Origin: Sporothrix humicola
Lineage: Eukaryota; Ascomycota; Sordariomycetes; Ophiostomatales; Ophiostomataceae
Length of the DNA: 64,000 nt
Direction of reading: 5' to 3'
NCBI GenBank assembly: GCA_021396245.1
Contig: WNYE01000068.1
Location: 165,395-229,394 of the forward strand
The translations under genes were made by a program, and so were the position numbers. A model generated the notes under the pieces. That model did not search any database. It was not told the DNA's origin and worked only from the letters and a program-made list of their open reading frames with translations. This document shows, in pieces, positions 11,181-22,936 of the stretch. Positions within the stretch are counted from its first letter, which is position 1. Every line of letters starts with the position of its first letter.

Positions 11181-12450
11181 AAACTGCAGTGTGATTGAGA
11201 ATATACAAAATAACGGGAACAAAACCACTAGAGAACAAAATAGACTATGGTTTACGAGCTGCCAAGGGTGAAGTGTGAGGTTTGGATGCGCCTGCTACAG
11301 CTGACGGTCCGGATCCTCGAACAAGAGTGCATATCAGATGCTGTGGTCTTTGCAACTCGGGTATGAAGTATCAACTTTTGATTTTTCTTTTTCATTATTG
11401 GTGAGTTGTGCTTTTGTTTATCTAATGTTGAATTTATTTGTTTATTTTGAAAAAATATAAATTCATAAAAAAATGACACTATTCAAAATACCGAACAATA
11501 ATGATATAATAAAGTTGAAAAGGTGTTTTGATGATGCATACTGTTACATAGATAAAGATTTCTCGTGAAGATGTCTTAATTTATACATTGATTGGTCGTC
11601 ATAACCCTCACCACACCACACCATTTACTAATTATTGTTTGAATTGGAAGGGCTTATGATCTTGAGCCCCACACTAACAATCTCATCTCATAATTCAGTT
11701 ATCTCATATCATCTTGCTTTGCATTTCTTTTTTTTCTTATTTAAATTCATAAGAAGCATATTCCAATGGATCTCATAAAAGGTCAATAGATAATCATGAA
11801 GAAATGGTTTGCTATATCATACTGTGAGCTATCGTCTCATTAAGGAAAACAAAAGGGCGCTTTTCTATAAAGGACCTTTATTTCATCATGAGACATTCAC
11901 CTCATACGCCGAGTTAACTCATATGACCCTAATCGCCTTATAGCAATACCATTTATTCAGTTAAACTAAATGAGGAACTAATAATATTAATAAGGTTATC
12001 AATCCAGCCATGAGATATCAAATTGGATTTTCATGCTATTCATTCTTCTCGTCAAAATTAAGACATTGATAATCAAGTCGGCAATTTGACCTGTCAAATA
12101 TTAACACAACTTTTTTAAGAAATGTCCATAAATTCCAAAAAAAAAAAAAAAAAATCGAACATGGAGTCCCCTGCAGCCAATTTTTCATATCATATATTTT
12201 CTCCGAGTTATAGCCGTTCGTGACGGTTGACTTTGCCGCTATGTTATGCCATGCCGACCCACACATAAATGTGGACAAAGTGAAGTCATCATGGGCTTTC
12301 ATGGATTTACCGTTGCGAACCGCTCAAGTCATAAAACTTAGAAAGTAGAAGCGGGTAGAGCGGCAATCCGTAAAACTAGAAATGATTGCTATGTCGGATA
12401 CGTCCCAAGTCATGATGTCGCCTGTTCTTGCCTCTCAGCTCTCATCCGAC
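11180..12450. other. AT-rich island
   Basis: A stretch visibly richer in A+T than its flanks, with runs such as the A tract at about 12136-12153. No frame of meaningful length exists. Between 11682 and 12014 the pentamer CTCAT (or ATGAG) occurs ten times, five of them as CTCATA. It could be an eroded, RIP-affected repeat copy, a replication or scaffold-attachment region, or a recombination-poor spacer; the sequence does not decide. Borders are approximate. Confidence 0.55.
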
Positions 12451-15400
12451 AATGTGTCGACGTGGCAGTATGAAGCAAGACATTAGAAATCATGACAACA
12501 ACAAACAACAGCTCATTTCTGTTTTGATTATCATTTGGTCATGGACCGATCAGCCGAGTGTGCATCATGGGGTAAAGTTGCACAAAGCCACAAAGCCACA
12601 TCTCCGTAACCCCAACGAGACAAGAAAAGACGACCAAAGAACGAGAAGAAGAAGAATGGAAGGCCGGGGCTGACCAGTGACAGGGGTTGTAGAAGACACT
12701 TGTCTTGACTTTCTCATCGATGTTGTTACACAAGACGACCGAGAGAATAACGTATCTCCTGGCGCAATGCGCGCTTTGCGAAAAATAAATTGCGTTTCCC
12801 TCAATCTTTGTCCAATCTGCACTCTATGTGACATCTGTGCTGGCCCTCTCGCATTGATATCTCCCAATCTGATGGCAGAATAAGGTGGTTGCACAGCAGC
12901 ACAAGGTCACATCAGAATGTGAAGAAATGAGAAAAGAGGCAGGACGAAGAAGGACAGGCAAGGTCGAGAGACGACGGAAGCGTGCCATGAGAAGCAAAAC
13001 GAGAAGACCAACAGATGAAGGAGATGGAACAGTCGGTGACGTTAACGAGCAGGGGTAATCTTTTTTTTGCCTTTTTGAGGATGTCTGTGAAGCCCGATAT
13101 CCCAACGTCTCAATACCCAACACCCAACACGCGAACTCGCGAATAAAAACAGAAGCTTCTTTGGCCACCCACCCCTGGAGAGCACAGGATCGGTGTGCGC
13201 CTTCGGAAGCCGTGGTTGCAGTTTCCTCCTCGAGATGAGCCACTCAGTTTGTTGAATTCTCCCGGGGTTTCCTTCTCGGTCTGTACCCTGTGCATTTGAC
13301 TCGTGTCTCGTGTTTTTCTTGTGTTGCCATTCTCGTCACATATGTGCCAACGTCCGCCATTTTGTCCTGCTTCTGTGCCCAACCTCAAGCCCATGCACCG
13401 GTGTTTGTGTTCACACGAGGTTTTCCATCCACAGGAGTGGGACGCAAGATGTGATGTCGGCCCTCGCGCCCAACCTTTGTCGGACAGCTGGACCGCCGAC
13501 AGGATTCATGTTGTGGCGACGCGGTGATATGTCCGCCCCTCGCCTTTTCAAACTGGCGCAAGGAGCGGGAAAATAAGAATAAGAAAGAACAAGAACAACG
13601 TGGTGATACAAAACCTTTTGGAGTGCAACTGAATGGCATTCTGAGTCGGGATACCTACTTCGGTCATTGATGTTGGGCACATGGTTATGTGTTGTCACTT
13701 TTGCCAACCTCTTGCAACTTTACAAGATGGAAGGAAGGAGCCGACCTTGTCTTTTCCAATATGCTGTTTAGATCGCGATGACAACTCAGGCCCGGTGAAG
13801 GTATGACTTCATACCATCCAATGATGTCGAGATCGGCCTTGACCTCAAGTGAATAGAAACAAGGAAGGCAACGGGATCAATAAGACAGACAATGACAAAT
13901 GGACAGGAGGGATGAAATGGAGAAAGCGAAGGAGAATGGGAAGAAAACAAGTGTCCTGACAAAGCGGAGATGTAATCATCACAGGAACTGTGATGAGGTC
14001 CTTTTCCTTTTTGCAAGAATGAGCACACCCCCCGGCAGGATCGGTTATCAAGGGAAAAAAGACACACGCTCTCCGGTTGTGTCCTCGTGAGCAAAAGTCA
14101 TAGAGTCGTTATGAGCTTCGGCCAGTCAGAGCAATTAGCCCGGGTTTCCTTTTGTGAACCGAATCTTCTTTTGACGGAATCACCCGAGGCGGGTGTCAAT
14201 CAAGTCAATCAAGATGAAACGGGGGAGGAGGTGCGATGGGTGTGGGAGAGGGGAACGGCTAGGACCGATGAAAAAGAGTCATCATCGTGAGAAGTTAGAA
14301 GCGTGGGACGAAATATAACAAATGAGAAAAGAAGAGTGAAAGAGAGTGAAAGGAAAAGGAAAGGAGAAACAGAAACTCTAGAGTGGCTGTCTCTTCTGCC
14401 CAGAGTGTGTTCCACTTGCCGTGGTTGTGCGGATCCGCCTCGGATTCGTTGTTGGCGGCGGTGCTTTATCGTTTGGGTTATTCTTTTGCTTGTCTCCAAT
14501 CCGTCTCCGTGCTTTCACGATGTGATCACTTGGGCCTCCTTTTTCATGGGTGCCATGCGATAAAGGAGGAGCAATGGAAAGAGTGCAGCGTGGGAAATAA
14601 AAAAAAGGCAGTCACATTCGTCCTTGAGGCCGCTCCTGCCCTCGTTTCTGACTGGCTTGCTTCTTTCCTTTGGACACTCTGGCACATCACATTACCCTCG
14701 TGCAGCGACCATGAAGAAAAAATGTCACTCCATGGTCCCTTCCTTATCTGCCATCCCGCACTCGAATGCTCCTTCCTGACTGCCCCCCATTGTCTCGCTG
14801 TCGTGTTGTCTCATGTGGCAGTGTGCCTTGAAATGTCCCTGACTAGCAAGAGCAGCCGGGTTTCGACCAAAGGCCATGGCGGTGTTCTTTCCTTCGATTC
14901 GCGCAATCACACACTCACTCTTTCCCTCACAGCTCGTGAGCATCTCGTGGCCTCCAAGGCACGTCAACAAGCAACACGATTGGTTCCCTTCTCCGCCCGT
15001 TGAAAGCTCTCTCGTTCGCTCCTTCCGCGCACCCCTCTCACCGCCCCTCTGGGTCGGACACCCCCTCAGACCCTTCATCGCCCTTTCCCCTCTTTGCGCC
15101 TTGCAGCAAGAAAAAAAGAAAGCAGAGACGAAATACAAATACATGTAAAATACGACGGACAATGCATACACCTCTGGATCATGAAATGGCATTGGGCAAC
15201 TCCGCGACGGAGGTTTGCGGAAGGCAAAAGGCGCAGCCAGCCACGGGCAGGCAAAAAGGCAAGAAAAAGCGTCATCGCACATCGGCGGACCCTCAAATCA
15301 GAGCTGGCATAACCAACAGGCACGTTCTTGGTGAATCAATACAGCTGTGGAGATGTGATGTGCGCCGCAGTCTTATTCATGATCTTGGGTTTGTTCGTTC

Positions 15401-18325
15401 TTCCCGCCCCTTTCCTGCCCTGTGCTCTGTGCCGTGTTGCTTGATTTTTTTCTGGAAAAGACGGCTTGCAGGGCTACGCGCGCGGGTGATCGTAACACGA
15501 CTTGCGGCGGAGCCGTCTTATACGCAGAAAAAAAAAAAGGAAGGGCGTTACGTGAGGCAGAAAGAGAGGGAAAGAGGGCGATAGAGTGGAAAAGGAAAAG
15601 AAGAGGTGGAAAATGGAAGGAAAAGCGGAAGGGACAACGGTGAGGCGCTGCTCATTGCTTCCTTCCCCACGTGCGGCATGCCGTGATGGCCGAAAAGGAA
15701 ACAACGGCCCTGACTCTCTCTGTGCTGTATGTCGTATTTTTGGAAAGAGCCGCCCGCGCGTTGTTCTTTCCATATCAGCTCTCTATTATAGGCCTTGTTG
15801 GCACGAAAGAACAAGGCGCAGGGCGGGTAAAAACGAAACAAACTACTAAAAAGGAGATGCTCAATAAAAAAAGCACAGAGCTTGAACTCAAGACGAAACC
15901 GACGAGCAGACAACTTGACTTACTCCCCAAAGGACGCCAGCGACGCGAAATGCAGGCATGCGGTCGACTGCGGATGCGAGGTGCATGGCAGATACCGGCA
16001 GGCGGGTGCTCCCACTGCGACCAGACCAGACGAGATAAAAATAATACACGCCAGCGTGTGTACATGCAGTGCTCCTGTACTATGTATGTGCGAATGAATA
16101 CTAGGAGCATCCTTACATATCATAATTGCTGTATTAAGGCTTCTAGTAGTGCACACCCAAGTCAGGCAGTGACTCTTGCTGCCAAATCAGGAAAGAACCT
16201 GGAGGGAAGGAGCGGGAGGGGGCGTGCAGATTGCAGGTCTCTGAGATGCATTGTATTGCATCAGGCATGTTACTCGCACTGCTACTGAGAACTGCGAGGG
16301 ACATGGTGTGCGGTGTATCTGTAAATAGCTTGCGGAGAGGGTCTTTTGGCAAGGTGAATGTCAATAAAACTCAAAAGAGGGGTTGAAGGCGAGACGAATC
16401 GAGAGGGAGATGTTTCTTGACGACACTGCGTCGAAGGCCCGACGGAGTGTCGATCGAAGTGTGAGTCTGTCCAAGTATTAGTAAGGCCGAACATGCCTGT
16501 ATGCCAAGGAAAAGGAAAGGCCACAGTGAGCAGAGGATTACAGGCCTGTTGAAGCGAATGCCGGAGGTCGGTAAATAAGACCGGATGAGAATGGCGATGT
16601 TCTTGTTTTGCAGGGGGGCTCTGTGACGTGTGCTTTGCGCGTCTTGCCGTTGTGTGGCCTGCGGCAATAGGAAAGGAAAGGGGACAGCAAAGCAGTGAGA
16701 GAAGGGAAGAGCGAAGTCATGTTGCACAATACGAAATGAAGTAGGGCCAAGAACCCATCGTCATCCTCTGTTGCAGGATCCCATGTGCGCGCCTTCCTTT
16801 GGCCCACGACTTACACGACTAAAAAGGAAACAACGTGGAGGAAGGCTGTTTCCGTGTTCGGTAATCCCTTCCCCTCTTCTTTCCTCCCACCAAACCCGCA
16901 CTTTCCCTTCCTTATTTCTTATTTATTTTCCTAGCACTTTACCTGACGACATGGCGCCGCGCCCGCCCGTCGCGCTTTCCCCTCTTCCCTATCGGCCCCT
17001 CTTCTTTGCTCGTTTTTATCTGCTCTTTCGCCATTTCGCTCTTTCTCTTTGTCGTTACTTGTGACGCTCCTTCTTCTCTCTCGACTTCACCGTTTCATCC
17101 CTATTCTCCTGGCGTGCCGGCTTGGCAAATAGAAAGAGCAATCAGCCCATCCTCGTGACCCCTTCCAGCACCCCCCTTTTTTCTTCATTATCGTAGCACA
17201 CCGCCAAGTAAGGCAGCTACGACGAAGGAGAGAAAGAGAGAACGAGGGTGAGAGCGAGCGAGTGAAAGAGAGGACATGGGAAAAAACGACGGAAAGAGGG
17301 GGCGTCTTCGTTAAAGATGCAAAAAACGAATAAAACAAGATGAACCCCTGCTCAGCCCTGGATTTGGGTTATGCTGCCTGCCTAGCGAACGCCTCAATTT
17401 TCTTCTCTTTTCTTCTTTGTATCTTCCTTTTTGTTCTTAGCCTCTTGTTTTATGTTTTTATCTCACTGCTTTTCTCTGCGCCCCTCTTCGTGTCTTCGCG
17501 TTGGATGCACGCGGTCATTGTGCATTTTGAGCCCAAGTATTTCCATTGGTGTGTATTATTACGCCGAGTGTGCTGTGTAGTTTATTTCATTACTGCTCAA
17601 ACGCGTCGGTGAGGGCTACCATCTACTCACAACTGGCCATTTTTATATTATTATTTCGTCTCATGCATCGTCGTCTTGTAATACTTTAAATCCCTCCTTA
17701 TTGAAAAGCCTCTTATGTCCTCTTTTTCGTTGGATATTGGCCCACTAAACACGCCCCAAAACCTGCGACTTATTACTGAGTGACACCCCCATCTCTGGTT
17801 TGTTTCCTCACCAGCGTCCAGTCTCCGAAATAATTCCCTCCTTTCTCTATTGGTTCTGTGTTTTCCCCTCAGTCGTTAGGCCGGCCACCAAGCTCACGAT
17901 CGGCACGAACAGTCCAAAACTGCCACTAAGAGTCTGTGGTGTGTGTGTACTTGTAGGGAAGGAACAACCAACACGCAATGATTCCCAAAATACAAGGGAA
18001 AGAACATCGATGGCTCACAGTTACCCTTTTTGGCGGTGACGCTGGCTTTTTTTCTCGTGGTCTTGGCCCTGGTCCGCGTCCGGTCTTGTTCCTGCCCTTT
18101 GCTGTCCCTTCTGCGCCCTATTATCATAATAATCGTAATATTCCTTTCTCGTCTCTCAACCCTCGACCCTCGGTCGTACCTGCCCTGCTTTCTCTTTCTC
18201 TCACTCGCTCCTTCCTCCACACCCCCCCCTGCCATGTCCACGTTTTTTCTGCTCACTTCTCGCATCATTGCTCTGGGGGATTTGCACGTCGAATTTTCGT
18301 CACAGCCTCTTCGTCGGCTCTTTCC
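12450..18325. other. Gene-poor region upstream of the small cysteine-rich gene
   Basis: About 5.9 kb with no supported protein gene. It alternates pyrimidine-rich and purine-rich blocks (for example purine-rich about 15528-15655, pyrimidine-rich about 16860-17060 and 18030-18240), which produce long but meaningless open frames. The last several hundred bases are the likely promoter of the gene at 18598. Confidence 0.5.
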
Positions 18326-18333
18326 TATATAAA
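18326..18333 (+). promoter_or_regulatory. TATA box of the small cysteine-rich gene
   Basis: TATATAAA followed by a CT-rich stretch and then a CA-rich leader. The ATG lies 265 bases downstream, so the 5' UTR would be roughly 200-240 bases. TATA plus a pyrimidine-rich initiation region is typical of strongly or inducibly expressed fungal genes. Confidence 0.55.
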
Positions 18334-18597
18334 CCCTTATCCCTTCCTTCCTCGGATTAGTCTCTCTTCTCTTTCTCACCCATCCGCCCTCAACAGCTCA
18401 AAGCAATCATCTCGCAACTTCAAAACACAAACACAATTCTTCAGCAACTCTCTGGCTCTCGCCATCTTGTATTGATATTTTGAACCTTTTGGTTCCCCTA
18501 CCTTTGTAGCTTCTTTGGCGCAAGTCACTAAGCTACTTACACTCAACTTCCTCATACTCACATCTCTTCTCGAAGAACTTCATCATCAACCTTCACA

Positions 18598-18723
18598 ATG
18601 GACTGCAAGGAGCTCATTGCCCTCGTCAACAACTGCTGCTCGTACTGTTGCCGCTCCGGCGACTACGGCACGCACGAGTACTGCGGCGGCGGCAAGAACT
18701 GCCACCAGTGCCCGTCAGACTAG
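18598..18723 (+). CDS. Small cysteine-rich protein, 41 residues
   Basis: ATG at 18598 in the context CTTCACAATGGAC; TAG at 18721-18723. The 41-residue product has eight cysteines (positions 3, 13, 14, 17, 18, 29, 35, 38), giving a CC-x2-CC core and a late C-x5-C-x2-C. It also has two histidines (26, 36) and glycines around 30-32. There is no signal peptide or membrane segment, so it is probably cytosolic. Coding character is supported by strongly GC-biased third positions (GAC TGC AAG GAG CTC ATT GCC), an excellent start context and a clear TATA box at the right distance. I do not recognise the family. About 20% Cys with no aromatic core suggests metal binding (metallothionein-like) or a redox/disulfide peptide, but the CxC repeats of classical fungal copper metallothioneins are absent. 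It is the only supported gene in almost 16 kb. Confidence 0.65.
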   Translation: MDCKELIALVNNCCSYCCRSGDYGTHEYCGGGKNCHQCPSD

Positions 18724-21700
18724 GGCGACGTCACGCACAACGCCGTGTCTCTTTTCGCCATTCTCACTCTCCGTCATATCGATTTCTCTTTTCATTCGAC
18801 CTCCCTCCTAACATCAAGGTTGGCCTGCTTCGATCGGCTGCTTGCAGCTAGTTAGAGGCAGTCAAGAGGGCAACCACGCTTCAACTTTCTGACTTTTTCC
18901 TTCTGTTATTTTTATTACCTTTTCTGTCATATTTTATTTCGTCGACATGTCCAAATCGGGAGCTTACACAACCTCACCACCAAAGCCGCCTTCCCAAGTC
19001 TCAGTCTCAAAGCAGGCGGGCACACGTCCCATGCATCGTTGTGGCTGCAGCTTGGGGGGTGAACCAATCCTTTCCACCTCACCACCTCACTCTCACCAGG
19101 CGGCTCTCGCTGTTGAGACACCTCCTCCTCTTTTACATCTCTTCTTTGGAGACGCCTTCCCCAAACTTGCACCTCCCAATTGATGCATGTCCTGCGCCTC
19201 GTCTTTGCTTGGCCCGGCCTGGCTGCCTTCGTTTCTTTTCTTCCTTTCTTATTTTCTTTTTTATTTATTTCCCCTTTTCATTCTTCCCATTTCTTATTTG
19301 CTCTCTTCTTACCGTGTCAACACCCTCCTCAGCCCGTTCGGCGCTGCACCTTTCTGGGCCAATCAACCTCGACAGATGCTTCAACATGCGGACCACACCG
19401 TGACTCACCCACCTACTTCCGCCCAAAAACAAACACGAACAACAATACAGCATCTTTCTCACCGAGAGGAGACGACTGGTCCGGTTACGCCGTGTATCGC
19501 CGCTTTCGCTCGCCAGGCCTCCGACCGCCGGTTTTCGCCCACTTTTATTCTTTCATTTTTGTTCTTCTCTTGTGATACACCCCCTCCCGCGCATTTCAAT
19601 TCGCTTTCTACCCTTTCTCTTCTTTATTCTCTTTATTTCCTTTCTTCACCTCTCTTCTTCTTGTCGATCGTCTTCCCCCCCCCCCCGGCAGCGCTTTGTC
19701 CACGTCTGCGTTGCTTCTTTGGGCGTCCCCTGCAACCCTGCAACCTGGGGGCGGATGTGCATCGCATGCAGCAGGCCAGCTCCAGGCACGTCAATGCCAG
19801 TTTTTTGACCCTCAAGGACAGAGGGGCAGGCCCCAAAGGACCGGCTAGACTGGAGCGGCTGCAGTTGCGATGCAGGAGCAGGTCTGCCACGACATGAAAA
19901 TCATATCCACATCGGCATAACACGCATGCGCCCTGCACCTGGAGTTGCAATTTTTTTTATTTTTGTATTCACTTTTGCCCTTTCTTTTGCTTTTTTCTTC
20001 TTTTCTTACCCGTTGGTTTTACCTCACGAGAGAACGATTTCATGTATTATCTACCTTGTTGTATTTCTCCTCGGCGTTTTTGCATTTCCACTGTCCTCCA
20101 TGGAAGACTACGACATTCGCTTTGCATTTTGCTTTATTCTACCTACGAATCATATGGAAAGGTTGTCATGAGGGCACCGCCGTGTCTGGGAGTTTTGGAA
20201 CGCGATGAATTTTTGGATACCTTTTGGGCAAACATTTTTGAAATATTTAGGGCATCATGAAGAGCACATTGGACACTCGCTTCTATTTTTCATTGGCTTT
20301 TTTTTCTCTTTCATGCAACGGTGAACGGTGAACAAGGAGTACTTGGGCTCTTTCTGCAGGATCACACATATTTTTGGGACATCTCATTGTTGGGTACAGT
20401 AGCAGTTTATGGAGTACAATATGCCGACATTTATTCTATCATATTTTGTTGTGTGCCTTTTCTTTCCGAATACGACCGGCCACCGTGTTTGAACCGGACA
20501 CAATATGCCACTTTTTCAATTCGATACCTTGCAGCTATTGTGTTTTTGACCGTTACTTTCGTTATTTTTGTTCATTTTTACTTGTCCCTTCATGCACCAG
20601 GCTGCCATCGACAGTGTCGCCTTGCATTTCTGTCCGACTTTTTCTGCCTCAAACTCTCGCCCCAAAACGGCCTTGTGCATTGCCTGCCCTTCCGTGAAGG
20701 CACCTGTGTCCTGTATCCTGCACGTCGTCAGGTTCTGCTCTGCACGGTCATGCAGCCAGGTCAGGCCAGGCCAGGAGGCCGCACAGTTTGTTCACCTCGA
20801 CCTGCAGAACAGACTGACAGCGACAGGAGCAGAAGGATGACAACAAAGACAATCCACCCTGGGAGGCTTTGTTGGCGATGCATGCAGATGCAAAACGCAA
20901 AATGCAGAAAAGAAAATGACGAGGCCAGAAAACGCTGTGTTGATCGCTTTCGGGACTGCTCACCTCAACAAGACTATTTTTCGTCATTTTCTCCTAACAC
21001 GACAAATACTTTGCGATTTGCGGCCTTGTCGGCTGGCCACCTGTCGTTCTCTGTCGTTATTTTTGCATGTTAAAAATGATATCCAAACCCAGGTGGCCAT
21101 GGTTCGCACTGGGGCGATATCACGAAAAGATGATTTTACCAACTTCATAACTGAGGGTACGGCGACATTCATGATAACCAAAGTCCCGTACCGAAAGAAT
21201 AATACGAACAACTCAATGGAGTTACGCCAATCGCAAACAAGACGGACATACGAAAGTTAAAGGCGAAACATAATGACGATAGACGCGATTGTACGATTTC
21301 TATGCCATTTATGACCTATCGAGGTGCGGTCGAGTGCGGCCAAGCTGAGTAGTCATAATATGGCAGTGTTGCCCATGGTTCATACAATCACGATGTAGCA
21401 TTTGTGAGTGAAATAAACTGTCATTGGAATGTGTGTGTATTAATTGCTGACTAAATAAAAAAACATGAATGGGTATGAAAAACGAGAAGATAAAAATAAG
21501 ATACGAAAATCCACAAAACACAAAGACCCCAGAGCCCCAACAAAGGACACAGGGCACGATGCCACACCTTCATAGCATTTCGCGCACCGACGAAAGCAGA
21601 CGCGATCCATCCCCTCTCGGTCCCGAACATACAGACGGCAGACCTCCAAACGCCCTGCAAATCCTTTTAGTCTGGCCCACCTGGCTGCCTTTTTTTATGC

Positions 21701-22936
21701 TTGCCTTGCCTTGCCCTGTCTGTCTGCCTCACCCCCTCTCACCTTGCCTCGTCTCTCTCTGATGTGCTGCAGCTGCAGCTGAACTGCAGGTGCATCTCTT
21801 GTTCTCAATGGGGAAGTGTAATGTGTCTGTGTCTGGGACCAGCCAGCCCTCCTCTTGTCTCCCGCCCCTTGTCCGGCCTGTCCTCTGCCCCTTTTGGCTT
21901 ACCGCCCTGCAAATGCAGATGCACATGCGGACAGTCCCTCACCCCTCTCCTCGGCGGCGATCCTGTCTGCACAAAACAAAGGAGAGCAGAAATGACAAAT
22001 AAAGTCCAGTTGAAAAGTCTGCTTTGCCCTGTGAGGAGTTGTCGCCTTGTTGTTGCCCAATTCCCTCGGGCGTGAGCATATTTGAGCGCATGAGAAAATG
22101 CAAAGAAAAAAGGTGTGTGGCACAGTGTTGTGAAAGAGAAAGGGACGGGCACCAAAGGGACAGGCGAAAGAGAGACGAGATCACAGCCGCCTTTCTTGGC
22201 CGTGCTGTCTCCTCTAGCCTCTTCGACTTCCCACCAGAGCGGTATCGTCCATCCCTGCCGCTCGGCACTTTCGTGCCTTTTTTCGTCCTTTCCCTCATCC
22301 ACCAGCGTGTACCCTGGTGCACCTCAAGAGTGGGACACTGAAGAACTGAACAGGCTGCATGCATCATGCGCAATGTTGGAGAAGCGAGGCGAAGTCGAAA
22401 AACAATGATGTGAGAGAGGAATTAAGAGAAAGGCTGGCCGGAGAGAGAGGACAGCAGGGTGAGAGACGAAAACGCACACGCCCCTCCATGAAAGGACACC
22501 GTTTGCAGTCGTTCTCTCAGAGGGATTCTGGCAGGCTGCAAGTAACCCTGATGCACGGTGAGTACGAGAAAGAGGCAGCGCAGCAGTGCAGCAACATCCT
22601 TTTTTTTTTGCTTCCTGCAACGTCGATCCTGCCCGCCTCCACTTTTGTTCGACCTTTTGTGTTTCCTTCTCGCACGAAGGCGTGTGCTGCCTAAACGAGG
22701 CTGGCTGCATTTGTGGTCTGCATCGTGAGGTGATGCATTTGGAGGCGAGAAGATGAAGCGAGGAGAGGACGAGAAAGAGAAAGAGAAAGGTAAAAGAACA
22801 AAGGGAAGGCGAGGTGACGTCCGTACACCCTCAGGTCAATGTTCGAACAGAATTGTCCGGGCAGACGACACCACTGCTCCTATCGTGGGGGATTCACCGC
22901 GGAGAAGGAGCCCGTCCCAAACCTTTTCTTCGTGGT
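18724..22936. other. Intergenic between the small cysteine-rich gene and Exo70
   Basis: About 4.2 kb with no supported gene. The first part is the 3' UTR/flank of the small gene. Pyrimidine-rich blocks (about 19190-19700) with a 12-base C run (19675-19686) give long open frames (19187-19897 and 20321-21073) without domains or coding bias. A 78-codon frame with a good ATG context (18947) has Pro/Ser-rich content and no evident homology. The end next to 22936 is the Exo70 3' flank. Confidence 0.45.

Noticed and set aside
10836..11198. 120-codon GC-rich plus-strand frame and a 111-codon minus frame over the same place
   Set aside because: Both strands are equally open, which reflects composition. 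No domain or start context distinguishes either.
19187..19897. 236-codon plus-strand frame with hydrophobic segments
   Set aside because: Made of CTT/TTC/TCT repeats in a pyrimidine-rich block; hydrophobicity reflects composition. It starts in ordinary sequence and shows no coding bias.
20321..21073. 250-codon plus-strand frame
   Set aside because: Starts at GTG, no GC3 bias, no recognisable domain, no plausible promoter.
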